From contig JACDOF010000005.1 of the NCBI GenBank assembly GCA_017656235.1, positions 93,183 through 157,182 on the forward strand: 64,000 bases of DNA, in the 5' to 3' direction. The translations under genes were made by a program, and so were the position numbers. The DNA is from Brevibacillus sp. (GTDB lineage: Bacteria; Bacillota; Bacilli; Brevibacillales; Brevibacillaceae). This document shows, in pieces, positions 50,469 to 59,544 of this stretch; position 1 is the stretch's first letter, and each line of letters begins with the position of its first letter. The notes under the pieces were generated by a model. That model did not search any database, was not told where the DNA came from, and saw only the letters and a list, made by a program, of their open reading frames with translations.

Positions 50469-52692
50469 TGTACACAAGTGGCTGAACCAGGCCTATTATG
50501 CGGCAATGACGATCCGCACACCGGGAGCGCGCAGCAGGGCCAATGGCTATCTGCTGTTGGGCAGCGGTGGATCTGCGCTGTACACGGAACGAAGCGGCAC
50601 CGTCTATCAGCGGGGCGAGATGGCCAACCTGGCAGGAGTGGAGAGGCAGGTGACGGCTTGGGAGCTGATGGCGCAGATGCGCGGCAGCAGACTTTCGTCA
50701 GGCAGCAGCAGTCCGCAGTTGTTGTTTCCGGGCATTTACCGGCTTCACGCCCACAACGCCGACCAACCTTTTACGGCTCGCATCGGCCTGTTGGGATCAG
50801 CTTTGCAAGAGGCAGGAATCGGCGTTTCCCTGTACGGCAATGGTGATACATCTGCGGGGAAGGAGCGGCATGCCGCCCTGTTCGCAATCAACAGGGACGG
50901 CGAGATTCCGAATGGCGATGTGACCGAGCGAACGACGCGCAAGGTGACCGATTATCCGGATGGGATTCGCAGTCATTACGGTTATATCCTGGATCGGATA
51001 GAACGGGATCAATCCGGGTTGATTGTGGTGCAAGTCGCCGATTTGGCCCGCCTCTACCGTCTGCGGGACTACCTGGCGCCGGAGCATTATCAGCGGCAGT
51101 ATCACAAGGTCATGACTGATCTGGATCGATTTCTCGGTCAGCTCTTGGCGAGGCGCACCTCCGATCAGATGCTGCTTGTCACTTCTCCGGCGGTCAACCC
51201 GGTCGCAGCTCATGAGAAATCTCTGCTCACGCCGCTGATGATCTGGAAAGGGAGTGCCGGTGGCGGCCAACTGCTGTCGGCCACGACACGGCAGGAGGGA
51301 GTGGTTAGCGGTTTGGACGTGCTGCCTACCATTCTTTCCTGGTTGTCGGTGCCGATCCCCGAGGGGTTGGCTGGTCATGTGATGACCGTGACACAAACAG
51401 AGAAGGTATTGTCAGCCTCCGTCTCCCAGCAGGGCCAGTCTGTAGGGGCAAATATGGACGACACACAGGGGATTAGAGGACAAGGAGCGGGTATGGATAT
51501 GGGCTCCCAATCGGGGAACCGATCTCCATTTTCCTCGTTTTTGGACAAAGTGGCCCAGATAGACCGCATCTATCAGAATCGTCCCTCGATCATGTATACC
51601 TACGTGATGCTGCAAATTGCCATTTTGTTGGCCGCAGCACTGGTCTGGGTTTGGCATAAAGACGGGAGACGCCCGCCTTTAAACCGGGTACGGCGAGCGG
51701 TTCGGCTGGCTCTATTGGCGATGCTGTTTTTTCCAGCGCTGTTTTTGCTGGAACCGTTGTTAAGCTGGCGTGTACCCTCACCTGTCATTGTACTGGTGGT
51801 TGTGATGTTCGCTTTTGGCGGGGCATTGCTGGTGAGACAGTGGCGGCTGCCCAGACTTTTGCTGGCAGTGGCCGGGTTTACCGTCGGCTGCATCCTGCTG
51901 GACGGATTTACGGGCGGTGAGGCGATGCGCCGATCCTATATGGGTTACGATCCGGTTATCGGGGCTCGTTTTTACGGCTTGGGCAACGAGTACCAAGGGG
52001 TATTGATCGGGGCCAGCATTCTTGCGGTTTCCTCCCTGTATGAGTGGCGGAAGCAAAAACGCCCGCAGGATAGCCGGGGGATGCCGTTTTTGTTGACGTT
52101 GGCTGGTTTTGTGCTCACATTGTACTACATGGCAGCCCCTACACTTGGCACCAACGCCGGCGGCTTTTTGGCCGGTTCAGTCGGCTTCGGCGTTGCCTTG
52201 TGCCGACTGGAGGGGTGGCGGGTAGGAAAAAAAGGCCTCTTCCTGCTCGGAGGAGGGCTGTTCGTGGGGATTCTCTTGTTGATCGTGCTCCATCTTGGCT
52301 CGGATCATCCGCAGACGCACGTGGGGAGGGTGGCCGCGGACATTGTAAACGGCAATTGGCGCAGTGTGTACCAAATCGTCGAACGAAAAATCGAGATGAA
52401 CCTCCGCTTGATTCGTGTCTCTTCGTGGAGCAAGGTGTTTGTCGTCTCGCTGGTCGTCATCGGACTGTTAAGCCTGCGCCCGGATCGCTACCTGCGCCGC
52501 CTGTCGCAGCGTCACCCCTATTTGGTCCGAGGTTTTAGCGGTGTGATTGCCGGTTCTGTGGCCGGACTGGCCTTAAATGATTCCGGAATTGTCTCCGCGG
52601 CCACTTCCATCATCTTTTTTGTTGTTCCGGCGCTGGTTGCGGCGTTGGGCGAAGAGGAGGTGCGGCCATCTGCCGACCCGGTTGACAGCTGA
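50275..52692 (+). CDS. Phosphatase-fold domain fused to a polytopic membrane domain
   Basis: An 805-residue protein. A signal-type hydrophobic segment (~5-23) precedes a domain reminiscent of the alkaline phosphatase/sulfatase superfamily (~40-390): V-I-A-V-F-I-D-D-M-S, R-S-R-A-N-G-Y-L-L-L-G-S-G-G and G-L-D-V-L-P-T-I-L-S-W. A Gln/Ser/Gly/Met-rich linker (~400-440) follows, then eight or nine transmembrane helices (~450-790), with G-L-G-N-E-Y-Q-G between them. The catalytic metal residues are not all evident. It may modify or process an envelope polymer; this is inference. AAGGAGG precedes the ATG. Four bases of the DnaA box overlap the ribosome site. Confidence 0.7.
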   Translation: MHRVFSIWVWATVICLIAICTKPAPLHATPAAPQKKEQSANRQVIAVFIDDMSFADLDVLRHYPHVHKWLNQAYYAAMTIRTPGARSRANGYLLLGSGGSALYTERSGTVYQRGEMANLAGVERQVTAWELMAQMRGSRLSSGSSSPQLLFPGIYRLHAHNADQPFTARIGLLGSALQEAGIGVSLYGNGDTSAGKERHAALFAINRDGEIPNGDVTERTTRKVTDYPDGIRSHYGYILDRIERDQSGLIVVQVADLARLYRLRDYLAPEHYQRQYHKVMTDLDRFLGQLLARRTSDQMLLVTSPAVNPVAAHEKSLLTPLMIWKGSAGGGQLLSATTRQEGVVSGLDVLPTILSWLSVPIPEGLAGHVMTVTQTEKVLSASVSQQGQSVGANMDDTQGIRGQGAGMDMGSQSGNRSPFSSFLDKVAQIDRIYQNRPSIMYTYVMLQIAILLAAALVWVWHKDGRRPPLNRVRRAVRLALLAMLFFPALFLLEPLLSWRVPSPVIVLVVVMFAFGGALLVRQWRLPRLLLAVAGFTVGCILLDGFTGGEAMRRSYMGYDPVIGARFYGLGNEYQGVLIGASILAVSSLYEWRKQKRPQDSRGMPFLLTLAGFVLTLYYMAAPTLGTNAGGFLAGSVGFGVALCRLEGWRVGKKGLFLLGGGLFVGILLLIVLHLGSDHPQTHVGRVAADIVNGNWRSVYQIVERKIEMNLRLIRVSSWSKVFVVSLVVIGLLSLRPDRYLRRLSQRHPYLVRGFSGVIAGSVAGLALNDSGIVSAATSIIFFVVPALVAALGEEEVRPSADPVDS

Positions 52693-52698
52693 GGTACC

Positions 52699-54645
52699 TT
52701 AGCCTTCCGACAGCGCGGCCCACTCGTCAAACAGCAGTTCCAGTTCTCCCTTGGCCTGTTGGATAGCGTCATTTCGTTCTTTGGCCTTAACGTGGTCGCT
52801 GTACACCTCTGGCTGGCAAAGCTCTGCTTCCAGTCGGGCGATCATTTCTTCCAATTCGGCAATTGCCTTCTCAATCTCTTCGATACGACGAAGCCGCTGC
52901 CGCTCGCGCCGCTTCGCCTCCTTCTCCTGTTCGTAGCTCGATTTCTCGTTTTTTTGCTGAGCCGGGGAAGCTGCACCGGCTTTGCCATTCCCGGCAAGGC
53001 CTTCTGCCTGTTCGGCAGCCCGTTCGGCCAACTCCTGCTTCTTCTCCACATAGTAATCGTAGTTGCCCAGGTAGCTGGTTACCCCTTCCGGGGAGAGTTC
53101 CAGAACGCGGGTGGCCATTTTGTTGAGGAAGTAGCGGTCGTGCGAGACGAACAGGATGGTGCCGGGATATTCGAACAGGGCGTTTTCCAGTACCTCTTTG
53201 CTCAGTATGTCCAGGTGGTTGGTCGGCTCGTCGAAGATCAGGAAGTTGGCCTGCCTGAGCATTAATTTGGCCAGGGAGACGCGAGCCCTTTCCCCTCCGG
53301 ACAAATCGCCTATTTTTTTCAGCACGTCGTCACCGCTGAACAGGAAGTTGCCCAGCACGGTGCGAACCTCTCGTTCCAGCATGTGCGGGTATTCGTCCCA
53401 CAGCTCGGCCAGCACCGTTTTTCCTTCATGCAGATCCTGTTGTTCCTGATCGTAGTAGCCGAGGCTGACGTTGCTGCCGTAGTGAATGGTGCCATTCAGG
53501 GCAGGCAGTTGGCGAATCAAGGTTTTCAGCAGGGTGGATTTGCCGATTCCGTTGGGGCCGACCAGGGCCACCCGCTCCTCCCGTTCAATGGAAAAACTGA
53601 TCTCACGAGCAAGTGGATGGCCTGGATACCCGATGGTGAGTTGTTCCACTTTCAAAACGTCGTTTCCGCTTATCCGGGAGATGTCGAAATGGAACTGTGC
53701 CGCTTTGTTCTGTGTAAGCGGTTTTTCCATGCGCTCCATCTTTTCCAGCGTTTTGCGGCGGCTTTGTGCCCGGCGCGTAGTAGAGGCACGGGCGATGTTG
53801 CGTGCAATAAAATCTTCCAATCGGGCGATTTCCTCCTGCTGTTTTTCGTACTGGCGCAGCTCCTGTTCCAGTCGGGCCGCCTTTTGGTCCAGATACTGGC
53901 TGTAGTTTCCAGTGTAGCGGGTCGCCTTGGTTCGTTCAATCTCGTAGATCACGGTGACCAGCTTGTCGAGGAAATAGCGGTCGTGTGAGACGACGAGAAT
54001 CGCCCCTTTGTAATTGAGCAGATGGTTCTCCAGCCACGTGAGCGTTTCAATGTCCAGATAGTTGGTGGGCTCGTCCAGGAGCAAGATGTCTGGGGCTTTC
54101 AGCAGCAGCTTGCCCAGTGCCAGTCGCGTCTTCTGGCCGCCGCTCAGGGTGTGAATCGGGGTGTGAAGATCCATATCCGCAAAGCGGAGGCCGTGCAGCA
54201 CGCCGCGAATGCTGGCTTCGTAGCTGTACCCGCCCTGTGCCTTAAACGCCTCCGAACGCTCGGCATAGCTGTCAATGATCTGTTGATAGCGTCGTTCGTC
54301 CGCCAGCACCCGTTCATCGCCCATCAGCGCTTCCAGGCGCCGCAGTTCCTGCTCCTCTTCCCGCAAGTGTTGAAAAACCGACAGCATCTCTTCCCAAATC
54401 GTCCGTTCTGACTCCAGTCCGCTGTCTTGAGCCAGGTAGCCAATCGTTACTTCTTTTGGCTTGCGAATGATGCCGCTGTCATGACTAAGCTCTCCGGCCA
54501 GAATTTTCATCAGGGTGGATTTGCCGGCTCCATTTACCCCGACCAGACCGACGCGCTCTCCCGTTTGGACTTGCAGAGATATATCCTGTAAAATGGTTTC
54601 AATACCATATGCTTTGCTGATGTGTTCGGCTTGTAACAAAATCAT
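52699..54645 (-). CDS. ABC-F family ATPase (YdiF type)
   Basis: A 648-residue soluble protein with two ABC domains. Walker A motifs are G-V-N-G-A-G-K-S-T (36-44) and G-P-N-G-I-G-K-S-T (near 355); signatures L-S-G-G-Q-K-T-R and L-S-G-G-E-R-A-R. A linker (~235-310) and a C-terminal basic coiled coil (~545-640) complete the YdiF architecture. ABC-F proteins act on the ribosomal tRNA exit site. Position matches ydiF next to tsaD (gcp) in B. subtilis, but inserted here is the membrane phosphatase-fold gene. Antibiotic resistance is not implied. Confidence 0.92.
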   Translation of the reverse strand: MILLQAEHISKAYGIETILQDISLQVQTGERVGLVGVNGAGKSTLMKILAGELSHDSGIIRKPKEVTIGYLAQDSGLESERTIWEEMLSVFQHLREEEQELRRLEALMGDERVLADERRYQQIIDSYAERSEAFKAQGGYSYEASIRGVLHGLRFADMDLHTPIHTLSGGQKTRLALGKLLLKAPDILLLDEPTNYLDIETLTWLENHLLNYKGAILVVSHDRYFLDKLVTVIYEIERTKATRYTGNYSQYLDQKAARLEQELRQYEKQQEEIARLEDFIARNIARASTTRRAQSRRKTLEKMERMEKPLTQNKAAQFHFDISRISGNDVLKVEQLTIGYPGHPLAREISFSIEREERVALVGPNGIGKSTLLKTLIRQLPALNGTIHYGSNVSLGYYDQEQQDLHEGKTVLAELWDEYPHMLEREVRTVLGNFLFSGDDVLKKIGDLSGGERARVSLAKLMLRQANFLIFDEPTNHLDILSKEVLENALFEYPGTILFVSHDRYFLNKMATRVLELSPEGVTSYLGNYDYYVEKKQELAERAAEQAEGLAGNGKAGAASPAQQKNEKSSYEQEKEAKRRERQRLRRIEEIEKAIAELEEMIARLEAELCQPEVYSDHVKAKERNDAIQQAKGELELLFDEWAALSEG

Positions 54646-54748
54646 ACTTTCACCTCAACGTCTGTCCTCCATCCTACCTAGTGTAGCGTAACCAAACGGG
54701 GAGGGACAAGGGGAGGCAGACGGCCAAAACGGGGGAGGAGCGCGGTTC

Positions 54749-55360
54749 ATGAGTCGGGAATCAAAACAGGCGATGGACAGGGAGGAGCAGAAAAAACAGC
54801 TTCGCCTGCACATGTTGAAACAAAGGGGAGAGCTGGCGGAGGCTGAACGTGTCAGCCGTTCCAGACGGGCGGCGGAGCATCTGGGCAAGTTGGCGCCGTT
54901 GGCTGCCTGCAGGACGATCCTCGCCTATTACCCGTTTCGCGGTGAGCTGGACACCCGGCCATTTCTGAAAGAAGCGGCCCGGCGCGGTCAGGAGCTGTGG
55001 CTGCCGGTGTGTGAACCAGCTGCCCGCCGCATTCGTCCTTACGTCTACCTGGGAGAGACATGTCTAAGGAAAGGAGCGTACGGTATTCCTGAGCCCGATC
55101 CGGACATGGTGCCGGAGGCCGATCCCAAACGGCTGGAGGCCGTAATTGTACCGGGGGTGGCATTTGACCGGCAGGGCGGACGGCTCGGGTATGGCGGCGG
55201 TTATTACGACCGTTTTCTCGCCGCCTGCCAGCAGGAACTGCTGCTGGTGGGGCTGGCCTTTTCGATCCAGCTTGTCGATGAGGTTCCGCGTGAACGACAC
55301 GACGTCCTGCTCGACTACCTGGTGACGGAGGACGGGGTTCTGGGCCCTTTTGCAAAATAA
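54749..55360 (+). CDS. 5-formyltetrahydrofolate cyclo-ligase
   Basis: A 203-residue enzyme converting 5-formyl-THF to 5,10-methenyl-THF with ATP. The family motif G-G-R-L-G-Y-G-G-G-Y-Y-D-R-F-L is clear, with V-P-G-V-A-F-D upstream. GGGGGAGGAG precedes the ATG. It is divergent from the ABC-F gene and upstream of the molybdopterin genes. Confidence 0.92.
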   Translation: MSRESKQAMDREEQKKQLRLHMLKQRGELAEAERVSRSRRAAEHLGKLAPLAACRTILAYYPFRGELDTRPFLKEAARRGQELWLPVCEPAARRIRPYVYLGETCLRKGAYGIPEPDPDMVPEADPKRLEAVIVPGVAFDRQGGRLGYGGGYYDRFLAACQQELLLVGLAFSIQLVDEVPRERHDVLLDYLVTEDGVLGPFAK

Positions 55361-55483
55361 ACATTTCTGTCACATTGAAGCCATCCGATACACCTGCGGA
55401 GCGACAGGATAAGTAGTATAATAGTAAAATGGTTCGTCAAAGCATGTTCCCGACTTTTGTCATGAGGAAGTGGAGGAATCACC

Positions 55484-56008
55484 ATGTCAAACTGGAAAAT
55501 CGGTGTAATCACGGCTAGTGATACGATTGCCAGAGGAGAGAGACAGGATGATCGCGTCCAGATTTTGCGCAACCTGACGAAAGAATGGCTGCAGGCGGAA
55601 GTTGCGGTTTACCGCATTGTCCCTGACGATATGGAAGAATTGAAAGAACAGATGATCGAATTGGTGGACCGGGAAAAGTGCGACCTGTTGATCGTCACCG
55701 GCGGCACCTCTTTATCTCCGCGCGATGTGACGCCGGAAGTAACGTCGTGGGTGATTGACCGGGTCGTACCCGGTTTGGCCGAGGAGATGAGGCGAGCAGC
55801 CCTGCAGCAGTCACGGCGGGCGATGCTGACCAGAGCGGTGGCAGGTACGCGCGGCAACAGCCTGATCATCAACCTGCCGGGCAGCCCGCGCGGCGTGGAA
55901 ATCTGCTTTACGGCAATTGCCGACATGCTCCCGGATGCACTCAACATTTTACAGGGGACGGGTGACGCCAACGAGGATTGGGGGAGTCCGAGTGGTAACC
56001 AAACCTAA
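55484..56008 (+). CDS. MogA/MoaB-type molybdopterin adenylyltransferase
   Basis: A 174-residue protein with V-I-T-A-S-D, T-G-G-T-S-L-S-P-R-D-V-T-P and the C-terminal G-S-P-R-G-V-E. These enzymes adenylate molybdopterin prior to molybdenum insertion. TGGAGG lies upstream of the ATG. It overlaps the next gene by 17 bases. Confidence 0.9.
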   Translation: MSNWKIGVITASDTIARGERQDDRVQILRNLTKEWLQAEVAVYRIVPDDMEELKEQMIELVDREKCDLLIVTGGTSLSPRDVTPEVTSWVIDRVVPGLAEEMRRAALQQSRRAMLTRAVAGTRGNSLIINLPGSPRGVEICFTAIADMLPDALNILQGTGDANEDWGSPSGNQT

Positions 56009-56993
56009 TTTCAAAGAAGTGCCGGTACGGGAAGCAGTCGGCATGGTACTGCCGCACGACATGACCCAGATTCTTCCCGGGAAGTTTAAGGGGCGCCTGT
56101 TTAAGAAAGGGCACGTGATTACGGAGGAGGACATTGAACCGCTGCTTTCGATAGGCAAAGAGCACATCTACGTGCTGGAGATGCCGCCCGGTCACCTGCA
56201 CGAGAATGAGGCGGCAGAACGGATAGCCCGTGCGGTGGCCGGGGAGGGACTGTCTTTCAGTGAACCTTACGAGGGAAAGGTATCGCTCAAGGCGGCGTAC
56301 AAGGGATTGGCCAAAGTGGAGGAAGCGGCGGTTCATGCGATCAACGAACTGGAAGCGATCGCCCTGTCAACGATTTTGACCAATCAAGTGGTGGAGAGCG
56401 GACAGACGGTTGCCGCCACCCGGATCATTCCGCTTATTATTGAAGAAAAGCGAATTGTCCAACTGGAAGAACTGGCCCGATCCTGGGGCCGCCCGATCGT
56501 TCGCGTCGTCCCCTTTCCGGCCCGACGCGCCGGAGTGGTAACGACCGGCAAAGAGGTGTACAGCGGCCGGATCGAGGACAAGTTTGGGCCGGTGATTCGC
56601 CAGAAGCTGGAGGCGCTCGGCTCGACGGTGGTGGAGCAGCGGATCGTCCCGGATGACAAGGAAATGATCGAGCAGGAAATTCGCCGCTTTCTTGACCAAG
56701 GGGTTGATCTGGTGCTCGTCACTGGCGGGATGTCCGTCGATCCCGACGACCGTACCCCCGGAGCGATTGCCGCGGTAGCGACAGAAGTGGTGCGCTACGG
56801 TACGCCAATGCTGCCCGGCTCGATGCTGATGGTGGCATATGCCGGGGATGTTCCGATCCTGGGGCTGCCCGGGGCGGTCATGCACGAACCGTTTACCTCG
56901 TTTGACGTCTTTTTGCCCCGGCTGTTGATCGGCGAGCGGATTGTCGAGCAGGAGATCACCCGGCTCGGATACGGTGGTTTGCGCAACTGCTAA
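55992..56993 (+). CDS. MoeA-like molybdopterin-binding protein
   Basis: A 333-residue protein. The C-terminal ~180 residues are a MoCF/MoaB-type molybdopterin-binding domain: T-G-K-E-V-Y-S-G-R, V-L-V-T-G-G-M-S-V-D-P-D-D and G-L-P-G-A-V-M-H-E-P. The N-terminal part differs from classical MoeA, with V-G-M-V-L-P-H-D-M-T-Q. It may insert molybdenum or act as an alternative sensor; function is not established. GTG start 55992 with GGGGGAG five bases before it. Confidence 0.82.
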   Translation: MVTKPNFKEVPVREAVGMVLPHDMTQILPGKFKGRLFKKGHVITEEDIEPLLSIGKEHIYVLEMPPGHLHENEAAERIARAVAGEGLSFSEPYEGKVSLKAAYKGLAKVEEAAVHAINELEAIALSTILTNQVVESGQTVAATRIIPLIIEEKRIVQLEELARSWGRPIVRVVPFPARRAGVVTTGKEVYSGRIEDKFGPVIRQKLEALGSTVVEQRIVPDDKEMIEQEIRRFLDQGVDLVLVTGGMSVDPDDRTPGAIAAVATEVVRYGTPMLPGSMLMVAYAGDVPILGLPGAVMHEPFTSFDVFLPRLLIGERIVEQEITRLGYGGLRNC

Positions 56994-57017
56994 TAAACAA
57001 CGAATGGAGCTGATAGC

Positions 57018-57350
57018 ATGGCCAGTTCAATCGGCATTTCCGGTTTGGTATTGATCCTGATCTTGGCGTTGGTTTTGTTTGGACCGAAGAAGCTTCCTGA
57101 GTTGGGACGCGCCGTAGGCCATACGCTGAAGGAGTTTAAAAACGCCACCCGCGGTCTGACCAAAGACGATGATGATGAAGAAGAGATCAAGAAGCCGCAG
57201 GTACAGCCGATTCAGCAGGTTTCTCTGGATGCGGGGGACGCCCAGCGGCAGAAGCTGGAACAGGAGATTCGGGAGCGGGTGGAGGCCGAGATCCGTGAAA
57301 AAATGGAGCGGGAGCGGCAGCAGGCGGAAAAGGAGCAGCCGAAAGCGTAG
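57018..57350 (+). CDS. tatA: Sec-independent translocase protein TatA
   Basis: A 110-residue protein with one N-terminal helix, [11 protein letters not shown] hinge and amphipathic helix, then an acidic patch and a long charged tail ([11 protein letters not shown]). It forms the protein-conducting pore for folded proteins with twin-arginine signals. The tail is longer than in many TatA proteins. It precedes tatC by 57 bases and follows the molybdopterin genes, as expected for cofactor-containing exports. Confidence 0.92.
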   Translation: MASSIGISGLVLILILALVLFGPKKLPELGRAVGHTLKEFKNATRGLTKDDDDEEEIKKPQVQPIQQVSLDAGDAQRQKLEQEIRERVEAEIREKMERERQQAEKEQPKA

Positions 57351-57407
57351 CCGCTCTCCCGCAGGATCGAGATGCCCCTTGGCGGCAGAAAAAAGGCTGG
57401 TGGCTTG

Positions 57408-58181
57408 ATGAGCGAAAATCGCGAAATGACGCTGGAAGAACACCTAGGCGAGCTGCGCCGGCGGATTATTTGGGTGCTGGTCACCTTTGTACTGGCACTC
57501 ATCGTCGGCCTCTTTTTCGCGGATGTGGTGATCCAATACGTTCAGAGCAATCCGATTTCAGATGAGATTCCCTTAACCCAACTCGTTTCCCTCTCTCCAT
57601 CGGACGCGCTGAGGGTGTATATGCAGTTTGCTTTTCTGCTCGCTGTGGTGATTACGCTGCCGGTGGCGCTGTACCAGCTTTGGCGGTTTGTCAGCCCCGG
57701 TTTGCGGCCGGTTGAGCAGCGGGTCACACTCCGCTTTGTTCCGGCAGCGTTTTTGCTGTTTCTAGTCGGACTGGCGTTTGGCTACTACGTGGTGTTTCCG
57801 ATGATTCTGCCGTTTATGGTCGGATTTACGGAGAAGATTGGCACGGAAGCCATGTACGGAGTGGCTGAATACTTCGGGTTTATGTTCAACATTGTCATTC
57901 CGTTTGGTTTTTTGTTTGAACTGCCGATTGTCGTGATGTTTCTGACGCGTTTGCGAATCGTCAATCCGATGAGGCTGGCCCGCTTGCGGCGAGTGGCCTA
58001 CTTCGTGCTTGCCGTGGTGGCGATCACGCTGACGCCTCCGGAGATTGTCAGCGACATCCTGGTTACCATTCCGCTGCTTCTCTTGTACGAGGCAAGCATC
58101 TGGCTGTCCCGACTGGTTTATCGCAAACAACTGCAGGAAGACGAGGCGTGGGAACGGGAGTTTGCCGACAGGACTTCATGA
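57408..58181 (+). CDS. tatC: Sec-independent translocase protein TatC
   Basis: A 257-residue protein with six transmembrane helices. The N-terminal E-E-H-L-G-E-L-R-R-R-I is diagnostic, as are F-V-S-P-G-L and F-G-F-M-F-N-I-V-I-P-F-G-F-L-F-E-L-P. It recognises twin-arginine signals with TatA. The ATG at 57408 gives the canonical start; the longer frame's ATG at 57372 has no clear ribosome site. Confidence 0.93.
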   Translation: MSENREMTLEEHLGELRRRIIWVLVTFVLALIVGLFFADVVIQYVQSNPISDEIPLTQLVSLSPSDALRVYMQFAFLLAVVITLPVALYQLWRFVSPGLRPVEQRVTLRFVPAAFLLFLVGLAFGYYVVFPMILPFMVGFTEKIGTEAMYGVAEYFGFMFNIVIPFGFLFELPIVVMFLTRLRIVNPMRLARLRRVAYFVLAVVAITLTPPEIVSDILVTIPLLLLYEASIWLSRLVYRKQLQEDEAWEREFADRTS

Positions 58182-58252
58182 TTTGTTTATATTTTGGCAG
58201 AAACTTGCTATGATAGTAATAGAACCGATCACGTTGAATGGGGGTACCGTTG

Positions 58253-58912
58253 GTGAACTATGAAGTAAGCCAATCATACGGGAGCGTGGAGACCAACTTC
58301 TCCAAATTGCTGAGAATGTTCGCGATCTCTCTGCTCGTTTCTGCAATTGGTAGTGCGTTTGGCACCATGTTTATACCGCCGGAGTTTATTCTGCCGCTGG
58401 TCGTCGTGGAGCTGCTGATGCTGGTCGGCGCATTTGTCTTCCGCCGCCGCGGCGTCCGTGTGGGTTACCTGTTTACGTTTGCATTTGTCTTTATCAGCGG
58501 GATTACGCTGGGGCCGACACTGCAGTATTACGCGATGAGAGGAGAGGCTGCTCTGGTCAACACAGCCTTCTTCCTGACGGCAGGGATTTTCGTCGGTCTG
58601 GCTGCGTACGCGTATCTTTCCAAGCGGGATTTCAGCTTCCTCGGCGGCATTCTGTTTGTGGGTCTGATCGGGCTGATTCTGCTTCAGGTGCTGAACCTGT
58701 TTATCCCGCTCGGCACCCCGGTGCAGATGCTGATCGCTGCCGGTGGAGTGCTGCTGTTCAGCGGCTTTATTCTCTACGACATTTCCAACTACAAGTACGG
58801 TATCGCGGATGAAGACATTCCGCTTGCCGTGATTTCACTCTACCTTGACTTCATTAACCTGTTCCTGTCGCTTCTCCGTCTGCTCGGACTGTTCAGCAGC
58901 AGTGACGATTAA
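58253..58912 (+). CDS. Bax inhibitor-1/YccA family membrane protein
   Basis: A 219-residue protein with seven hydrophobic helices and the BI-1 signatures F-I-S-G-I-T-L-G-P and L-Y-D-I-S-N-Y. Related to YetJ, a pH-dependent calcium-leak protein; the role here is unknown. The GTG at 58253 has GGGGGT seven bases upstream; ATG 58238 overlaps that site. A strong terminator follows. Confidence 0.87.
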   Translation: MNYEVSQSYGSVETNFSKLLRMFAISLLVSAIGSAFGTMFIPPEFILPLVVVELLMLVGAFVFRRRGVRVGYLFTFAFVFISGITLGPTLQYYAMRGEAALVNTAFFLTAGIFVGLAAYAYLSKRDFSFLGGILFVGLIGLILLQVLNLFIPLGTPVQMLIAAGGVLLFSGFILYDISNYKYGIADEDIPLAVISLYLDFINLFLSLLRLLGLFSSSDD

Positions 58913-58990
58913 GCGGGGAACATCCCTTCCTTCAACCGACGTTGTCGTTCGGACGATTGCGGCTTTTCAGGAGCAGCGTTACGACAGATC

Positions 58991-59019
58991 ACCCGCCAGT
59001 GTTGGCGGGTTTTTTTTTC
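58991..59019 (+). terminator. Intrinsic terminator of the BI-1-like gene
   Basis: An 8-bp perfect stem (58991-58998 with 59003-59010), GTGT loop, followed by nine Ts. Confidence 0.94.
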
Positions 59020-59094
59020 TACGGCGGACAAATCACATGTAGGTCCTTCTGGTGAACGGGCATACTAGGGAGGAGCATACAAGGGGGGATGGGA

Positions 59095-59520
59095 GTGCTG
59101 CATGCACTTTGTGCCAGCCTGCTGTTGTTTTTTTCTCCACCAGCAGCGGCAGGCGAGGTGGAACTGTTTGATACGGACAAAGAGAGAGTGGTGGAGATGT
59201 ATGCCAACTCTCCTCTCTTTCAACAGGAGGCCAAGCAGATTCTGAACAGTGTCAGCGGACGTGTCCTGGAATTAAGCCCCTCGCTTCAAAGGGCCTTGAT
59301 TCTGCGGATTCCGCTGCAACCTCCACAGGATTTGGCTGTCCGCGCGATGGACATCGATGAAACGATTGTGGAGATGTTTGTGGTGATGCCCAAGCAGGGA
59401 GAACGCCGCCCCTGGCTGATTGTTCACACCAAGGACGGGGATTCTCTGCTGTTGGAATTTACCCGCGGTGCCAATCCGCTCAAAAAACTGCTGGCTAAAG
59501 GGGAGCAAAAAATTAGCTGA
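59095..59520 (+). CDS. Small secreted hypothetical protein
   Basis: A 141-residue protein with a signal peptide (residues ~1-20, A-A-A-G cleavage region). The mature part is helical then beta, with L-L-L-E-F-T-R-G-A near the end. Not recognised. The GTG at 59095 has GGGGGG six bases upstream; the ATG at 59089 touches it. It is convergent with the CAP-domain gene, with a repeat in between. Confidence 0.7.
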   Translation: MLHALCASLLLFFSPPAAAGEVELFDTDKERVVEMYANSPLFQQEAKQILNSVSGRVLELSPSLQRALILRIPLQPPQDLAVRAMDIDETIVEMFVVMPKQGERRPWLIVHTKDGDSLLLEFTRGANPLKKLLAKGEQKIS

Positions 59521-59544
59521 CTTCAAATGGAAGTCGGCAAAGCG

